64,000 nucleotides of DNA from positions 372,001-436,000 of the forward strand of contig NZ_CP162137.1 in NCBI RefSeq assembly GCF_040833995.1, given 5' to 3'. Position 1 is the stretch's first letter. Every line of letters starts with the position of its first letter. The position numbers were made by a program, and so were the translations under genes. Origin of the DNA: Leptospira sp. WS58.C1 (GTDB lineage Bacteria; Spirochaetota; Leptospiria; Leptospirales; Leptospiraceae). The notes beneath the pieces were generated by a model. It made no database searches, was not told where the DNA came from, and saw only the letters and a list, made by a program, of their open reading frames with translations. Below are positions 55,516 through 64,000 of this stretch, piece after piece.

Positions 55516-58500
55516 ATGGATCCGTTATTTTTTAACTTTTACTCTTTCGGTTCGATCTTAATAGTTCTGTACTTCCTCTATGCCGGCTTCTTTTTTCTTA
55601 CGATCAAAGAGAGAAGTATGGCCGCCTTTCATTTGGGGGTTTGCGGTTTAACAACCGTTTTCCATAATGTAGGATATTTTTGGGGTTTTATCTCCTTTGA
55701 CGAAAGTACGATTTTCCATCGGGTCATTGCAATTGCAGGACCACTGATGAGTTTTACACAATTGGTAGGTTTTTTTATATATTTCCCTGAACCAAGGAAG
55801 AAAGGGATCTTACCAGGTTTGATCTTTTATTGGCTTCTATATTTGGGAGTGTTAGTCGTCACAGGATACTATATATTTATATGCTGGGATGCTCCTAGAT
55901 CTTTTGTGCCAGGAAGTCATTATTGGGATTATGAAGCACACGTATTTTACAGTTATTTTATATATATTATCTTATTCTACGAAGCATGTTATCTTGTTAT
56001 CGGGATATGGAAAGCGATCATTGAGAAAGGTAAAGAGAGAAGGTCGGTAATTTACATTCTTCTTAGTTATGCCGTGATTACTGTAGTTCCGGGAATATTG
56101 AACGCGCTTAGTCGTAACGGATCAGTTGCGCGTGCTACTTACCAGCAGTCCTTTAATCTGGGCATGGTTACGGGTATGTTCCTGATCATGATCGTTTATG
56201 TGAATGCTACTAAAGAAAGAACTACGATCTTAAACCGTATTATCGGGGTTTCTTTAGCTACATTCTTCGTATGTTATCAGTTGGTAGGTTATTCCATCTT
56301 GAACGGATACGAAAGATCCTACGATGAGATGAAAAAAAGAGACAGCTCCATTGCCGTTATGGAAGAAAAAAATCCGCAAGGTCTCGCTTATATAGTCTCT
56401 TATGATCCTGAAAAAGGTGAGTTCCGATCGGAGCGAGGGAACAAAGATCCCAGATTTAAGAAAGAAGATGAGTTGGAAGTCCGATTCTTTAGAGAAAAAC
56501 AAAGGATCTCTAATTTAGGAAGTTTGCCTGCAAAAGAACGTTTGGAAAAAACGGAGAAGATTTTGGAATCTTCTCCAAACGATTTTAAGGCGTATGCTAT
56601 CGGAGTTCTTGCTTTCTTGAAATCCAAAAATAATGGGACTGTAAAAGACTCCGATATGGAGGATTATTTTCGAGGTATATACGGAAAACTGAATATTATC
56701 AGAAATAAATACTCCCGACTTCCCGACCGTAAAAAACAAAAATCTATCGAAGGATTGCTCTTTTCGCCGGACATAGGCCTCTCGGAGACATTGGCCTACG
56801 TAAAACAATCGGCAGTCCAAGCGGTCAATTCGAATAAATCGGCCGAACAAGTTTCGAAGATCGTATTAAATTCATTGGCCCCAATACATTTTGCAGGAGA
56901 GAGGATCTACCGTGGCACAAGGATCTACTCTCCTTCCGATCCTAAACCTGTGATGTATTTATCCTATTATTTTCTTCCGAATCCGAACGGAAAGATATAC
57001 GAAGTGGGATTCGAATATAAAGATTATAGAATATTCCATCATGATCCGAGTTTTATCTTGGTCGCCTCTATGGTCCTGACTTTTTTTGTGATCGTCATCG
57101 GATTCCGGTTCTTTTTCCAGAATGCGATCGTGGTTCCCATGGACGAAGTAGTTGTCGGACTAACGGAAGTAAATTCGGGAAATTTAGACTATAGACTGAC
57201 CCCTCGTGTGGAGGATGAGATCGGATTTATCGCTAGATCTTTCAATAAGATGGCAAGAAGTATCCAAGCCGCTAAAAAAAGACTCCAGGAATACGCGGAT
57301 GAATTGGAAGAAAAAGTAAAAGATAGGACCAAGGAATTGGAAAAAACCCTAGAAGAAGTGAGGGAACTAAAACAACAACAGGACGGGGACTATTTCCTCA
57401 CATCACTTCTGATCAAACCTTTAGGAGCAAACAAGGCAGTTTCGGAAAACGTAAAAGTGGACTTTCTGATAGAACAAAAGAAGAAGTTCAGCTTCCGAAG
57501 ATTTAACGATGAGATAGGTGGGGATATGAATATCTCCAACCAGATCACGCTGAGAGGACAACGTTACATAGTGTTCTTAAATGCGGACGCCATGGGAAAA
57601 TCCATGCAAGGAGCGGGGGGAGCCTTGGTTCTAGGAGCCGTATGCGAGTCCATAATAGAGAGAACTCGGATAGTAGGATCAATGAAGGAACAGTCTCCGG
57701 AAAGATGGCTGAAAAATGCCTTTATAGAATTGCATAAAGTATTCGAAAGTTTCGAAGGTTCTATGCTCGTATCGTCAGTGATAGGACTGATAGATGAAAA
57801 TTCCGGAACGTTATATTATATTAATGCGGAACATCCTTGGACAGTGTTGTACAGGGACGGAAAAGCGGATTTTATAGAGCGAGACCTCATGTTCAGAAAG
57901 TTGGGAACTACCGGAATGGATGGAAAAATTTCGGTGAAAACGTTCCAGCTATTACCTGGCGATATAATTATAGCAGGTTCGGACGGAAGGGACGATATCC
58001 TTATCGGGAACGACGAGGAAGGTGCAAGGATTATCAATGACGATGAAAAACTTTTCCTAAGACTTATCGAAGAAGGAAAAGGAGAACTTTCCAATATATA
58101 CGAATCCATAAAAAAAGTAGGTTCTTTAACTGACGACTTGTCCTTGGTTCGTATCTCCTTTAAGGAAGAAGGTGGAATTGAAAGGATACAAGAGAAGGAA
58201 AAGATAAGGCAACTTCTCAAAAAAGCTAAAGAAAAATCCCAAAACAAGAATATCGAAGAAGCATTATCTTTATTGGAAGAAGCAGACTCGATAGACAATC
58301 GTCTACCAGAGGTCAAAAAAGGACTCCTTAAGTATCATATTCGATTAAAGAACTATTCCAAAGCTTCTCAATTTGCGGAAGAATATCTTAACATCCGTCC
58401 CGTGGATAAAGAAATATTATTCATCGCCTCGTACGTAGCTAGAAGAGCTAGACAATTCCAAAAAGCCCAGGATTTCGGCGAGAGATTACTCTTAAGAGAG

Positions 58501-58653
58501 CCGGAACATATTAGAAATTTGATTAATCTAAGTCGGATATCAATCGCTTTACGAAACTATGAAAGAGCAAAGGAACATTTAAGAGAGGCCCACAGATTGG
58601 AGCCGGAGAACTCCCAGGTCCAAAAGATAAAGCAAGCCTTAGATAAAATCTAA
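55516..58653 (+). CDS. Multi-domain membrane SpoIIE-type phosphatase with C-terminal TPRs
   Basis: 1045 residues. Seven or eight N-terminal helices (1-230) form a 7TM-like sensor. A soluble extracytoplasmic domain (about 265-505) follows, then a helix (FILVASMVLTFFVIVIGFRFFF), a HAMP domain (MDEVVVGLTEVNSGNLDYRLTP) and a coiled coil to about 645. The SpoIIE/PP2C domain at about 650-880 is divergent but keeps acidic ligands: GGDMN, NADAMGKSMQG, GSDGRDD and TDDLSLV. Tetratricopeptide-like repeats end the chain (NIEEALSLLEEADSIDNRLPEVK, YSKASQFAEEYL, NYERAKEHLREAHRLEPEN). The TPRs may dock a partner or restrict the phosphatase. The next three genes are a kinase/regulator set on the same strand. 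Confidence 0.9.
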   Translation: MDPLFFNFYSFGSILIVLYFLYAGFFFLTIKERSMAAFHLGVCGLTTVFHNVGYFWGFISFDESTIFHRVIAIAGPLMSFTQLVGFFIYFPEPRKKGILPGLIFYWLLYLGVLVVTGYYIFICWDAPRSFVPGSHYWDYEAHVFYSYFIYIILFYEACYLVIGIWKAIIEKGKERRSVIYILLSYAVITVVPGILNALSRNGSVARATYQQSFNLGMVTGMFLIMIVYVNATKERTTILNRIIGVSLATFFVCYQLVGYSILNGYERSYDEMKKRDSSIAVMEEKNPQGLAYIVSYDPEKGEFRSERGNKDPRFKKEDELEVRFFREKQRISNLGSLPAKERLEKTEKILESSPNDFKAYAIGVLAFLKSKNNGTVKDSDMEDYFRGIYGKLNIIRNKYSRLPDRKKQKSIEGLLFSPDIGLSETLAYVKQSAVQAVNSNKSAEQVSKIVLNSLAPIHFAGERIYRGTRIYSPSDPKPVMYLSYYFLPNPNGKIYEVGFEYKDYRIFHHDPSFILVASMVLTFFVIVIGFRFFFQNAIVVPMDEVVVGLTEVNSGNLDYRLTPRVEDEIGFIARSFNKMARSIQAAKKRLQEYADELEEKVKDRTKELEKTLEEVRELKQQQDGDYFLTSLLIKPLGANKAVSENVKVDFLIEQKKKFSFRRFNDEIGGDMNISNQITLRGQRYIVFLNADAMGKSMQGAGGALVLGAVCESIIERTRIVGSMKEQSPERWLKNAFIELHKVFESFEGSMLVSSVIGLIDENSGTLYYINAEHPWTVLYRDGKADFIERDLMFRKLGTTGMDGKISVKTFQLLPGDIIIAGSDGRDDILIGNDEEGARIINDDEKLFLRLIEEGKGELSNIYESIKKVGSLTDDLSLVRISFKEEGGIERIQEKEKIRQLLKKAKEKSQNKNIEEALSLLEEADSIDNRLPEVKKGLLKYHIRLKNYSKASQFAEEYLNIRPVDKEILFIASYVARRARQFQKAQDFGERLLLREPEHIRNLINLSRISIALRNYERAKEHLREAHRLEPENSQVQKIKQALDKI

Positions 58654-58835
58654 AACTTTCGATCTAATGTGACTTAATTAAGAGGTTAAATATCGAAAAT
58701 GATTTCAGGAAATTAATTTTGTCCAAACTATGTAAATATCTTGCAAAATCAGGTCAAAAAAAATAAAATACGCGGATCAAACATGAGATAGAATTAGAAG
58801 ATTAAGAACTTTTAATTTATCTTTTTCCTTATATC

Positions 58836-60626
58836 ATGCTCTCTTATAATTCTAAACTGAGATTCGGGATTGTCGGGATAGGATTTTTAGGCCTAATCAT
58901 CGGTGTTTCTTCCTGGATTAGCAGCAGGAATCTTACACAATCGAAAGACTGGGAATCTCATACTTTCGGAGTACTTTCAAGATTGGAGGGTTTGGTTTCT
59001 TCGGTAAAGGAAACTAAGATCCGTTTTTTGCTCTTTTTGACTTCGGAAAAAAAAGAGGACCTTGAATATTATAAAACTGAAAAAAAGAATCTGTTCCTTA
59101 AACTCCGGGAACTAAAATATATTACTAGAGATAATCCCACCCAACAAACCGGCCTCCTTGAGTTGGAAAAATTACTTATCAGGCGGGATGAACTGATCCA
59201 AAAATTCGGATATTCCCCTTTCCAAAACAAAGAAGCGAAAGCGGAAAACGCCGCTCTGGAAAATGAGATAGGTCGTTCTATCGACAGACTAAAAGAAAAA
59301 GAGATCTCACTTTTAGCGGAAAGAGTTTCCGATTCCAAAACTAATGAAAAGATCACAGATTGGATATTGTTTCTTTCGATTTCGTTTAATATTCTTATCT
59401 TAATAGCAGTTTATAGATTCTTAAAAAAGGAATCCGATCTAAAGATCAAAGCGGAAAAGATCCTATCTGAAAAAAATACACTTTTAGAAAATTCACTTTC
59501 CGAAAAGGAAAAGTTCTATAAGGAAATATTAATGATCAAATCCGCTTTAGATTGTGCGTCTAGCAATATTATGATTGCGGATAACGATCTGAATGTGGTA
59601 TATACGAACCGTTCCGTTGTAAATATGTTCCAAACAGCAAAGGAGAATATTCGGAACCAATATCCTAGTTTTTCTCCGGAAGCGCTTTTAGGATCCTGTA
59701 TAGATATTTTCCATTCTCAACCTGAAAAACAAAGGCAAATCCTTTCTACATTTACTGACACTCACAAAAGTTCCATTTCTATCGGTGGAAGACAATTTAT
59801 TCTAAGCGCAGATCCCGTAATCGATTCTTCCGGTAACAGATTGGGAAGTGTCGTGGAATGGCTGGATGTGACTGAAAGGAACGAGAGGGAATTCCGAATA
59901 ATCCAATTAAATCGGGATCTCGAGGAAAACATTCGAAAATTAGAATATGCGAATCGAGAATTAGAAGCTTTTAGCTACTCCGTTTCTCACGATCTGCGGG
60001 CTCCGATCCGCGGAATAGACGGATTTACCAAGATCATGCTGGAAGATTATTCCGCTGTTTTGGAGCCCGAAGCTCTCAGACTTTTGAACGTGATAGCCAC
60101 CAATTCCAAATTTATGGGGCAATTGATAGACGACCTTCTTGCATTTTATCGTGTTTCAAAACTGGAACCAAAATCGGATTCCATAAACATGAAACATATG
60201 GTTTCGGATTCGATCGAGATCATAAATCAGGAATACGGATCCAAGAGTCCTAAGGTGCAAATTTCGGAACTTCCTCCGGTCAAAGGGGATGCTTCCATGT
60301 TAAAACAGGTTTGGTTGAATCTTATCTCGAACGCATTTAAGTATTCTTCCAAGTCGCAAAATCCTTTTGTCGAAATCGGTTTTTTAGACGAAGAAGGGAA
60401 TCGAACGTTTTTCGTAAAGGATAACGGAGTTGGTTTCGACGATCAATATTCTCATAAACTTTTCAAGGTATTCCAAAGATTACATTCCAATGAGGAATTT
60501 AACGGAACCGGTATCGGACTTGCAATCGTGGATCGGATCGTACAGAGACATGGCGGAAAAGTTTGGGCGAAAGGAAAAATGGGACAAGGTGCCACATTTT
60601 ATTTTACAATACCGAACAAGGAATAG
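58836..60626 (+). CDS. PAS-domain sensor histidine kinase
   Basis: 596 residues. Helix 1 (FGIVGIGFLGLIIGVSSWI) and helix 2 (WILFLSISFNILILIAVYRFL) bound an extracytoplasmic region of about 145 residues similar to CHASE3-like helical sensors. A PAS domain (about 225-350) follows, then HisKA with SYSVSHDLRAPIRGIDGF where H385 is the phospho-acceptor, and a HATPase with NLISNAFKYSSKSQNP, FVKDNGVGFDDQYSHKLFKVFQRLH and GTGIGLAIVDRI. HWE-free, of the phytochrome-kinase-like group. Six bases separate it from the regulator gene. Confidence 0.92.
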   Translation: MLSYNSKLRFGIVGIGFLGLIIGVSSWISSRNLTQSKDWESHTFGVLSRLEGLVSSVKETKIRFLLFLTSEKKEDLEYYKTEKKNLFLKLRELKYITRDNPTQQTGLLELEKLLIRRDELIQKFGYSPFQNKEAKAENAALENEIGRSIDRLKEKEISLLAERVSDSKTNEKITDWILFLSISFNILILIAVYRFLKKESDLKIKAEKILSEKNTLLENSLSEKEKFYKEILMIKSALDCASSNIMIADNDLNVVYTNRSVVNMFQTAKENIRNQYPSFSPEALLGSCIDIFHSQPEKQRQILSTFTDTHKSSISIGGRQFILSADPVIDSSGNRLGSVVEWLDVTERNEREFRIIQLNRDLEENIRKLEYANRELEAFSYSVSHDLRAPIRGIDGFTKIMLEDYSAVLEPEALRLLNVIATNSKFMGQLIDDLLAFYRVSKLEPKSDSINMKHMVSDSIEIINQEYGSKSPKVQISELPPVKGDASMLKQVWLNLISNAFKYSSKSQNPFVEIGFLDEEGNRTFFVKDNGVGFDDQYSHKLFKVFQRLHSNEEFNGTGIGLAIVDRIVQRHGGKVWAKGKMGQGATFYFTIPNKE

Positions 60627-60632
60627 AGAAGA

Positions 60633-61076
60633 ATGAACCAATCGGGAAACTATGATATACTTTATGCTGAGGATAATCCGAACGACGCGGAACTTACTTT
60701 GAGAGGTTTCAGAAAAAATAATTTAGTAAATCAAGTTTTCCATGTGAAAGATGGAGAAGAGGCTCTGGAATTTTTGTTTTGTAGAGGAAGATACAAGGAT
60801 AGAGAATCCGGCGGAAAACCTTTGTTCGTTTTGTTGGATCTGAAAATGCCGAAAGTAGACGGACTCGAGGTACTAAGAGAGATAAAGTCCGATGAAAAAT
60901 TGAGAACGGTTCCCGTAGTAATGTTAACTTCTTCCGCGGAAGAAAAAGATATAGTAGAAAGTTATAAATTAGGTGTGAATAGTTATATTATCAAACCGGT
61001 AGAATTTGAAAAATTGATCGTTACGGTATCTGAAATAGGACAATATTGGTGTATATTAAATAGATCGGTGCATTGA
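60633..61076 (+). CDS. Rcp1-like response regulator
   Basis: 147 residues, single REC domain of the Rcp1/phytochrome-linked type: [65 protein letters not shown] with D69 as phosphorylation site, [13 protein letters not shown] and [19 protein letters not shown] lies close before the ATG. It most likely accepts phosphate from the kinase just upstream. Confidence 0.93.
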   Translation: MNQSGNYDILYAEDNPNDAELTLRGFRKNNLVNQVFHVKDGEEALEFLFCRGRYKDRESGGKPLFVLLDLKMPKVDGLEVLREIKSDEKLRTVPVVMLTSSAEEKDIVESYKLGVNSYIIKPVEFEKLIVTVSEIGQYWCILNRSVH

Positions 61077-61077
61077 C

Positions 61078-62211
61078 ATGAAGACGCTAAAGTTCCTTTT
61101 TTTAGAAGATTCTTCTACCGATCTAGAGCTTATCCAAAGGGAGCTAAAAAGGGGAGGGGTGGATTATATTCCTGTACATGTCCAGGACAGGGACGAATAC
61201 CTAAAAGCAATTATAGACGAAAAGCCTGATTTTATCTTTTCAGACTACTCACTTCCGAATTTCGACGGATTATCGGCATTATCCATTGCAAAAGAGCAGT
61301 GTCCCTCTACTCCTTTTATATTCGTTTCCGGAACATACGGGGAAGATGCAGCCATTCAAACTTTGACACGAGGAGCGACGGATTACGTTCTCAAGGACAG
61401 GTTGGTGAAACTTGTTCCCGCTTTAAGAAGAGCGATCCGAGAAATAGAAGAACATAAGGCATTAAGAAGAGCAGAGCAAGAGAAGTTCGAAATAGAAGAA
61501 CAACTTAGACAAAGCCAGAAAGTGGAAGCGATGGGATTTTTGGCCGGAGCTATGGCTCATGAGATCAATAATCCTATCATGGCGATCATCGATTATGCCC
61601 AATTGATCTCCAAAGGAGAGATGGATATAGATAAGGCGCAAAAGATCGCTTCTAAGATCAAACAAGAAGGAGAGAGAATTTCCGTAATGGTAAAAGATCT
61701 ATTAAGATTTGCCAGACAGGAAAAAGGCACTTTCGAACCTGTAAGCGTGTTCGCCTTAATATCCAAGACACGTTCTATCTCAGAACAGCGATTAAAAATG
61801 AGCCGAATTCAGTTGGATCTGGACGTACAGCCGGATCTTCCATCGGTTCTGTGTAAAGAAGGTCAGATACTTCAGGTGCTCTTAAATCTGATCAATAATG
61901 GAACGGATGCATTGAATCAACGTTATCCGGAATATGATGAGAGCAAAAGGATGGTCATCTCCGCGAAACCCGAAGAGATCGGAGGTAAGTCCTGGGTGCG
62001 GATCACTGTCGAAGATTTCGGTTCCGGAATTCCTCAGGAAATCGGTAAGTCCATCTTCAATACATTCTTTACAACCAAGGGAGCGGAGAAGGGAACCGGT
62101 CTAGGACTTTCTGTCAGCTTAGGGATCGTTAAAGAGCACGGAGGGTTTCTTTCTTTCGAAAGTGCACCAATGGAATATACTCGATTTTTCTTGGATTTAC
62201 CCGCGGTCTAA
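61078..62211 (+). CDS. Hybrid REC-histidine kinase
   Basis: 377 residues, no membrane helix. N-terminal REC: FLFLEDSSTDLELIQRELKRGG, FIFSDYSLPNFDGLSAL with D56. Coiled-coil linker, then HisKA with FLAGAMAHEINNPIMAI (H161) and HATPase with QVLLNLINNGTDALNQ, VEDFGSGIP and GTGLGLSVSLGIVKEHGG. A REC-HK placed one base after the Rcp1-like gene suggests a phosphorelay or a signal branch: kinase, Rcp1-like regulator, REC-kinase. The third component probably receives signal through its REC. Confidence 0.92.
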   Translation: MKTLKFLFLEDSSTDLELIQRELKRGGVDYIPVHVQDRDEYLKAIIDEKPDFIFSDYSLPNFDGLSALSIAKEQCPSTPFIFVSGTYGEDAAIQTLTRGATDYVLKDRLVKLVPALRRAIREIEEHKALRRAEQEKFEIEEQLRQSQKVEAMGFLAGAMAHEINNPIMAIIDYAQLISKGEMDIDKAQKIASKIKQEGERISVMVKDLLRFARQEKGTFEPVSVFALISKTRSISEQRLKMSRIQLDLDVQPDLPSVLCKEGQILQVLLNLINNGTDALNQRYPEYDESKRMVISAKPEEIGGKSWVRITVEDFGSGIPQEIGKSIFNTFFTTKGAEKGTGLGLSVSLGIVKEHGGFLSFESAPMEYTRFFLDLPAV

Positions 62212-62279
62212 CAGCGATTTTTGGACCTTCTTCTTAATTTTTTTGTCAAATAATTATCTAAGAACGGTTATACTAGAAG

Positions 62280-62627
62280 ATGGAATCGATTGAATATACA
62301 AACTTAGTCTCGGAAAGACCTTTTGCCAATCTAGACTTAAAAATCGGCAAGGTAATCGGTTTTGAATTGGTTCTCGATAGCGGGGAAAAAGCTTATAGAT
62401 TGATCTTGGATTTCGGCGAAGAAGCGGGTATCCGTAAATCCAGCGAACCTATACTTGCTCTCGGAGAGGAAAAAGATTTCTTGGGCAAACAGACATTATG
62501 TGTGATGGACTATCCTTCCGCTCATATAGCAAGAATGAGAGCCCAGGCTCTATTTTTAGGTTTTATGGAAGACGAGGAGGAGTTCAGCGAGTCCGATGCG
62601 ATCAGCTTCGTCCAACTGGCCTGTTAG
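62280..62627 (+). CDS. CsaA-like tRNA-binding-fold protein
   Basis: 115 residues of the EMAP/Trbp111 OB-fold: ANLDLKIGKVIGFELV, AYRLILDFGEEAGIRKSSEPILAL, LCVMDYPSAHIARMRAQALFLGF. CsaA has about the same length and is proposed as a chaperone or tRNA-binding protein. The usual R-V-V-N-F-P signature is degenerate here (LCVMDYP). Cytoplasmic, housekeeping type. Confidence 0.85.
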   Translation: MESIEYTNLVSERPFANLDLKIGKVIGFELVLDSGEKAYRLILDFGEEAGIRKSSEPILALGEEKDFLGKQTLCVMDYPSAHIARMRAQALFLGFMEDEEEFSESDAISFVQLAC

Positions 62628-62645
62628 TCTAATCTGAATAAGTAA

Positions 62646-62662
62646 GAAGCCTTTCCGGCTTC
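62646..62662 (+). terminator. Hairpin downstream of the CsaA-like gene
   Basis: GAAGCC-TTTCC-GGCTTC (62646-62662) is a perfect 6-bp stem 19 bases after the stop. The bases that follow are A/T-rich but not an unbroken T-run, so strength is uncertain. Confidence 0.5.
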
Positions 62663-62692
62663 ATAATAGCTGATTTTAATTATCTTTCTCCC

Positions 62693-62720
62693 TTGACGGC
62701 ACGCAATTTTTACGTATAGT
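62693..62720 (+). promoter_or_regulatory. Sigma-70-type promoter of the terminal hydrolase gene
   Basis: TTGACG (62693-62698) and TATAGT (62715-62720) with a 16-base spacer match -35 and -10 boxes well and lie 33 bases before the hydrolase ATG. It follows the CsaA hairpin, so the hydrolase is likely its own transcription unit. Confidence 0.6.
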
Positions 62721-62752
62721 AAAGCGGCGCCGTCCATTTAAGAATCCTAAAT

Positions 62753-64000
62753 ATGCCATACAAACCTACAGAACCCAGCATGAAGCTGGGAAAATTCGCA
62801 GTTTCATTCGCAAGAGACACATCACTCGGGGTTCTGTCCGGAGTAAAATCCGCACTAACCGGTTCATTTGAATGGTGTGCGAAAAGTTTATCCCAAATTT
62901 CGGAAACACCGACTGTAAACGGTACTCGTCTGGGAGAATTTCTGAAAAATACAGGCAAGTCCTTGGGAGAAGCGGGAAGTAAAACGGAAGAAGGTCTCTC
63001 CAAAGCATTCGAGTCGACCGCACAAGCAATGCATACCGCACTAGAAGCTTTGAGCGAAACGGAGTCTTTGATCCAAAGAAAGGTATTCGAGAATATTTCC
63101 GTTTCCAGCGTAGTAGGAGAATCATTCGCGGGAATGATTACCACTTCCGAGATCCAAGCATCTTTTCGTTTGGATGGAAAAGACGTAAGCCCTGAAGAAG
63201 TATTGGCCGATTGGAAAAAGTCCGGATCTAAAAGACCGATCCTTTGTGTTCCGGGTTTATTTTGTGACGAAGGACTTTGGATCAAGAATGGGGAGCCAAC
63301 TTTCTCCGAGATCCTAATTCGGGAAAACTATTATCCTTTTTATCTTCGGTTCAATCCGGGGGCTCATATCTCTGACAACGGATCTAAACTTTTGGAATTA
63401 ATGAGAAAGGTTCTGGAAGATCCGGATATAAAAAGTAAAAAATTCGACGTGATCTGTTATAGCCAAGGAGGTCTCGTCTTTAGAAGCGCTTTGTATTCCT
63501 CGGGAAAAGAGGGTAATCCACTTTCCTCTAATATTCAAAAAGTATTATTTATCAGCTCTCCTGACGGAGGTTCTTATATCGAAAAGGTGGGATTCTGGCT
63601 GGGGCTTGGGGCGGAAGCTTTGCCTGTGTTCCCTGTGCAGTTAGTAGGATATATAGGAAACCAGAGAAGTGAAGCAATGAAGGACCTTTCTCATGGGATT
63701 ATCCGAGAAGAAGATTGGAAAGAAGGTACACATCTCGGCAGGTACGGGAAAGAAAAATATTTCGGAGAATTGGATGAGATAGATGCCTACCAGATCTATA
63801 GTTTTGTTTCGGAAGAAGAAGGGGACTGGTCTTCTTGGATTGGAGACGGTATCGTGGAAAAACCAAGCCTTTCATTTTTGAGCGATTCCGTATTTCGAAC
63901 AAAATCCAATCCGGAAACTAGAGTTAAGATCTTGAAAGGATTATCTCATTATCAGATCATACCATCTTCCGAATTGAGGGAATATTTTCTGAAGATTTTC
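62753..64000 (+). CDS. Alpha/beta hydrolase, lipase-like (3' partial)
   Basis: The frame is open from ATG 62753 to the window edge, at least 416 residues. The first 150 residues are a helical N-terminal region rich in Ala/Ser/Glu (SLGEAGSKTEEGLSKAFESTAQAMHTALEAL), without a signal peptide. The alpha/beta-hydrolase core begins PILCVPGLFCDEGLW, with nucleophile S237 in CYSQGG, in place of the usual G-x-S-x-G first Gly, and SSPDGGSYIEKVGFWLGLG. A His in GLSHYQI near the right edge may be the catalytic base. Such lipase-like proteins with an N-terminal helical arm occur in spirochaetes and actinobacteria; substrate unknown. Start by ATG with weak SD; ATG at 62782 (tenth codon) is an alternative only in this frame. 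Confidence 0.8.
   Translation, partial: MPYKPTEPSMKLGKFAVSFARDTSLGVLSGVKSALTGSFEWCAKSLSQISETPTVNGTRLGEFLKNTGKSLGEAGSKTEEGLSKAFESTAQAMHTALEALSETESLIQRKVFENISVSSVVGESFAGMITTSEIQASFRLDGKDVSPEEVLADWKKSGSKRPILCVPGLFCDEGLWIKNGEPTFSEILIRENYYPFYLRFNPGAHISDNGSKLLELMRKVLEDPDIKSKKFDVICYSQGGLVFRSALYSSGKEGNPLSSNIQKVLFISSPDGGSYIEKVGFWLGLGAEALPVFPVQLVGYIGNQRSEAMKDLSHGIIREEDWKEGTHLGRYGKEKYFGELDEIDAYQIYSFVSEEEGDWSSWIGDGIVEKPSLSFLSDSVFRTKSNPETRVKILKGLSHYQIIPSSELREYFLKIF

Overview
The window reads as a piece of a Leptospira-like spirochaete chromosome. I infer this from moderate-to-low GC, many lipoproteins with spirochaete-style lipoboxes, several SpoIIE-type phosphatases behind membrane sensor domains, 7TM-DISM and membrane-AraC regulators, and DUF2062/DUF2167 proteins. 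Species cannot be fixed by eye. No tRNA, rRNA, CRISPR array, insertion sequence or prophage gene was recognised. Genes are cut at both edges: a SpoIIE phosphatase on the left and an alpha/beta hydrolase on the right.

The dominant feature is a minus-strand operon of about 16 kb (1420-17676) holding a complete stand-alone type I fatty-acid synthesis machine. It encodes a 3300-residue fungal/actinobacterial-type FAS-I (AT-ER-DH-MPT-ACP-KR-KS), an AcpS-type phosphopantetheinyl transferase joined to it by an ATGA overlap, and a 1966-residue single-chain acyl-CoA carboxylase (BC-BCCP-CT). Carboxylase, activator and synthase are thus co-transcribed. This is unexpected in a spirochaete, where dissociated FAS-II is the norm.

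17677-25239, all minus strand: a tight ACAD-trpE-trpG-ABC exporter-REC run with overlapping or near-touching genes, preceded by a patatin-like phospholipase. trpE appears to start at a CTG codon overlapping the previous stop. 25362-31172: cutA, a hypothetical protein, a CocE-type hydrolase lipoprotein, a membrane AraC regulator, an OmpA-family protein and a tiny Cys-rich lipoprotein. 31343-33751: a sulfatase-fold protein with Thr at the nucleophile position. 33988-34870: a HadA/HadB-like dehydratase pair.

34990-47796: small membrane proteins, a 7TM/SpoIIE phosphatase, a TPR lipoprotein, DUF2062, DUF2167, a PanE-type reductase, a secreted lipase, an amidohydrolase, and a TetR-ccr-MDR cluster. 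48028-55303: an OmpA lipoprotein, an ABC-F protein, RdgB, a STAS protein, an acyltransferase-3 and a GT-C-like membrane protein. 55516-62211: signalling genes (a SpoIIE phosphatase with C-terminal TPRs, then histidine kinase, Rcp1-like regulator and REC-histidine kinase). A CsaA-like protein and the truncated hydrolase close the window.

A recurring non-coding signal ties dispersed lipid genes together. The 10-mer AACGTTCGTT occurs upstream of FAS-I, the CocE hydrolase, hadAB and the DUF2167 gene, and a related AACAATCGTTC element lies upstream of FAS-I and the amidohydrolase. I propose these as operators of a lipid regulon; this is an inference.
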